The position numbers and the translations under genes are program-made. Positions 63,141 through 64,000 of a stretch of 64,000 nucleotides of DNA are shown one piece after another. The notes under the pieces were generated by a model. That model was not told the origin of the DNA. It saw only the letters and a list, made by a program, of their open reading frames with translations, and did not search any database. Origin of the DNA: Agelaius tricolor (Eukaryota; Chordata; Aves; Passeriformes; Icteridae); contig JALJCS010000009.1 of NCBI GenBank assembly GCA_023055355.1, forward strand, positions 22,593,001-22,657,000, in the 5' to 3' direction. How positions within the stretch are numbered: position 1 is the stretch's first letter; every line of letters begins with the position of its first letter.

Positions 63141-64000
63141 CTCAAATGGTTTGAGAAAGGTGCCTCAATGTCTCTGCTCTTGCTCTTTGCCACTGCAGAG
63201 TGTACAGCCATCTCAGGTCAACCCCAGTCACCATGGTCTGACTTGATGCTCACCCATCTCCTTTGGAGACAGAGCTCTGTCTGTGGACAAAGCTCAAAGG
63301 GACACAACTGGGAAGATCTCTTGTAGCTTTGTATCTACAAAACTGAGCTGAAGTTGTTTTTTGAAGTTTACGTGAATACAGGTTATATTTCTGATGTTGT
63401 TGCTGTAGTAGCGTTGCCTGTAGGATTAGTTACTCCAGATGCTGCCAAATTTTAAACATTTGGACTCTGTTTTGCGCCACAGACCACTGCTCAGACCTCT
63501 TCATCTCCCATAGTCTTGTTTTTTTCTGAGAGAGAAAAAAAAGGGATAAAGTGATTTAAGAAGAGTTAATACCCCCGAACAGATGCACCAGCAAGAGATG
63601 TGACAAAATGTCAAGTGGAATGTGCCTGAGGGCTTGGAATTTGGCCATGGAAGCAGCAGATGAGTCCCCAGGATGGCATGTCCCCCAGAGGCCTGGCATG
63701 CTTTGGTGACAGCTGTGATTTTTATGACCCAGCTTCGATGACAGTTTGGGAGGGGTCAGCTCTGCTCTTTTCTGACAAGAATTTGGTTTGTCATCAGATT
63801 CTAAAATCCCTCTGATTTATGGTATCAGCCATTGCTAGCATTTTACTGAGATGCAGGTCCTCTCCCCACTCCCTGCAGACTGAGAGGTTAAGGTGCAAAC
63901 CCTGAAGTTCAAATTAAATTAATCCTGAAGAAAAAGGAAGTGGTAAGTCATGAAGTGACAGGGGACACTGAAGAGCGAGTTCCAAAAATCTCACATTAAG

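Larger units (their letters stand above)
41606..64000. other. Downstream intergenic DNA, no recognisable gene
   Basis: About 22 kb after the TBX15 3' end. I find no exon with flanking splice signals and recognisable protein similarity on either strand. Contents are three CR1 LINE fragments (52262-52550, 52627-53070, 61060-61470), a possible MIR-like relic (about 50230-50295), simple repeats (44688, 45030, 60859, 62546) and short duplications. Low-repeat segments at about 59140-59580 and 63340-63480 are candidate regulatory elements. In mammals the next gene on this side is SPAG17 at some distance, so a long gene-free stretch is expected. Confidence 0.75.

Noticed and set aside
41606..64000. 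Searched for SPAG17 or WARS2 exons, the mammalian neighbours of TBX15
   Set aside because: No open segment with flanking splice sites resembled either protein. The neighbour is probably beyond the window.

Overview
The window is vertebrate nuclear DNA, most likely from a bird. It carries an intron-split T-box gene whose protein matches TBX15. Its interspersed repeats are mainly CR1 LINE fragments, with no mammalian-type SINE families, and the introns are moderately compact. Those traits fit birds or, less likely, another sauropsid. There is nothing prokaryotic here: no operons, CRISPR arrays or rRNA, and I recognised no tRNA.

Layout. All coding sequence is on the + strand. Positions 1-4667 are the 3' part of TBX15 intron 1; the first coding exon lies upstream of the window. 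Seven coding exons follow (numbered 2-8): 4668-4881, 12541-12642, 14390-14561, 14923-15090, 18579-18643, 25481-25578 and 39419-40203. The six complete introns are 7659, 1747, 361, 3488, 6837 and 13840 bp, all GT-AG, and the phases join into one open frame of 534 residues plus stop. The 3'UTR runs from 40204 to about 41605, ending at an AATAAA at 41580-41585. Positions 41606-64000 are about 22 kb of downstream DNA with no recognisable exon.

The protein. Exons 2-6 encode the complete T-box DNA-binding domain. Exons 7-8 encode the TBX15/TBX18/TBX22-type C-terminal region, which is rich in Ser, Thr, Pro and Gln. TBX15 is a nuclear transcription factor that acts, often as a repressor, in skeletal, limb, dermal and muscle development. 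The N-terminal eh1/Groucho motif known in this subfamily would be in the missing exon 1.

Non-coding content. I recognise CR1 fragments at about 928-1026 (-), 2211-2420 (+), 15595-16560 (+, reverse-transcriptase region deleted), 52262-52550 (-), 52627-53070 (-) and 61060-61470 (-, decayed reverse transcriptase). There are two possible MIR-like SINE relics (about 6150-6270 and 50230-50295) and several simple repeats. A CpG-dense patch inside intron 2 (about 5565-5840) and several low-repeat segments with retained CpGs are the best candidates for regulatory elements. That is inference, because conservation cannot be measured from one sequence. I found no convincing previously undescribed biological system.
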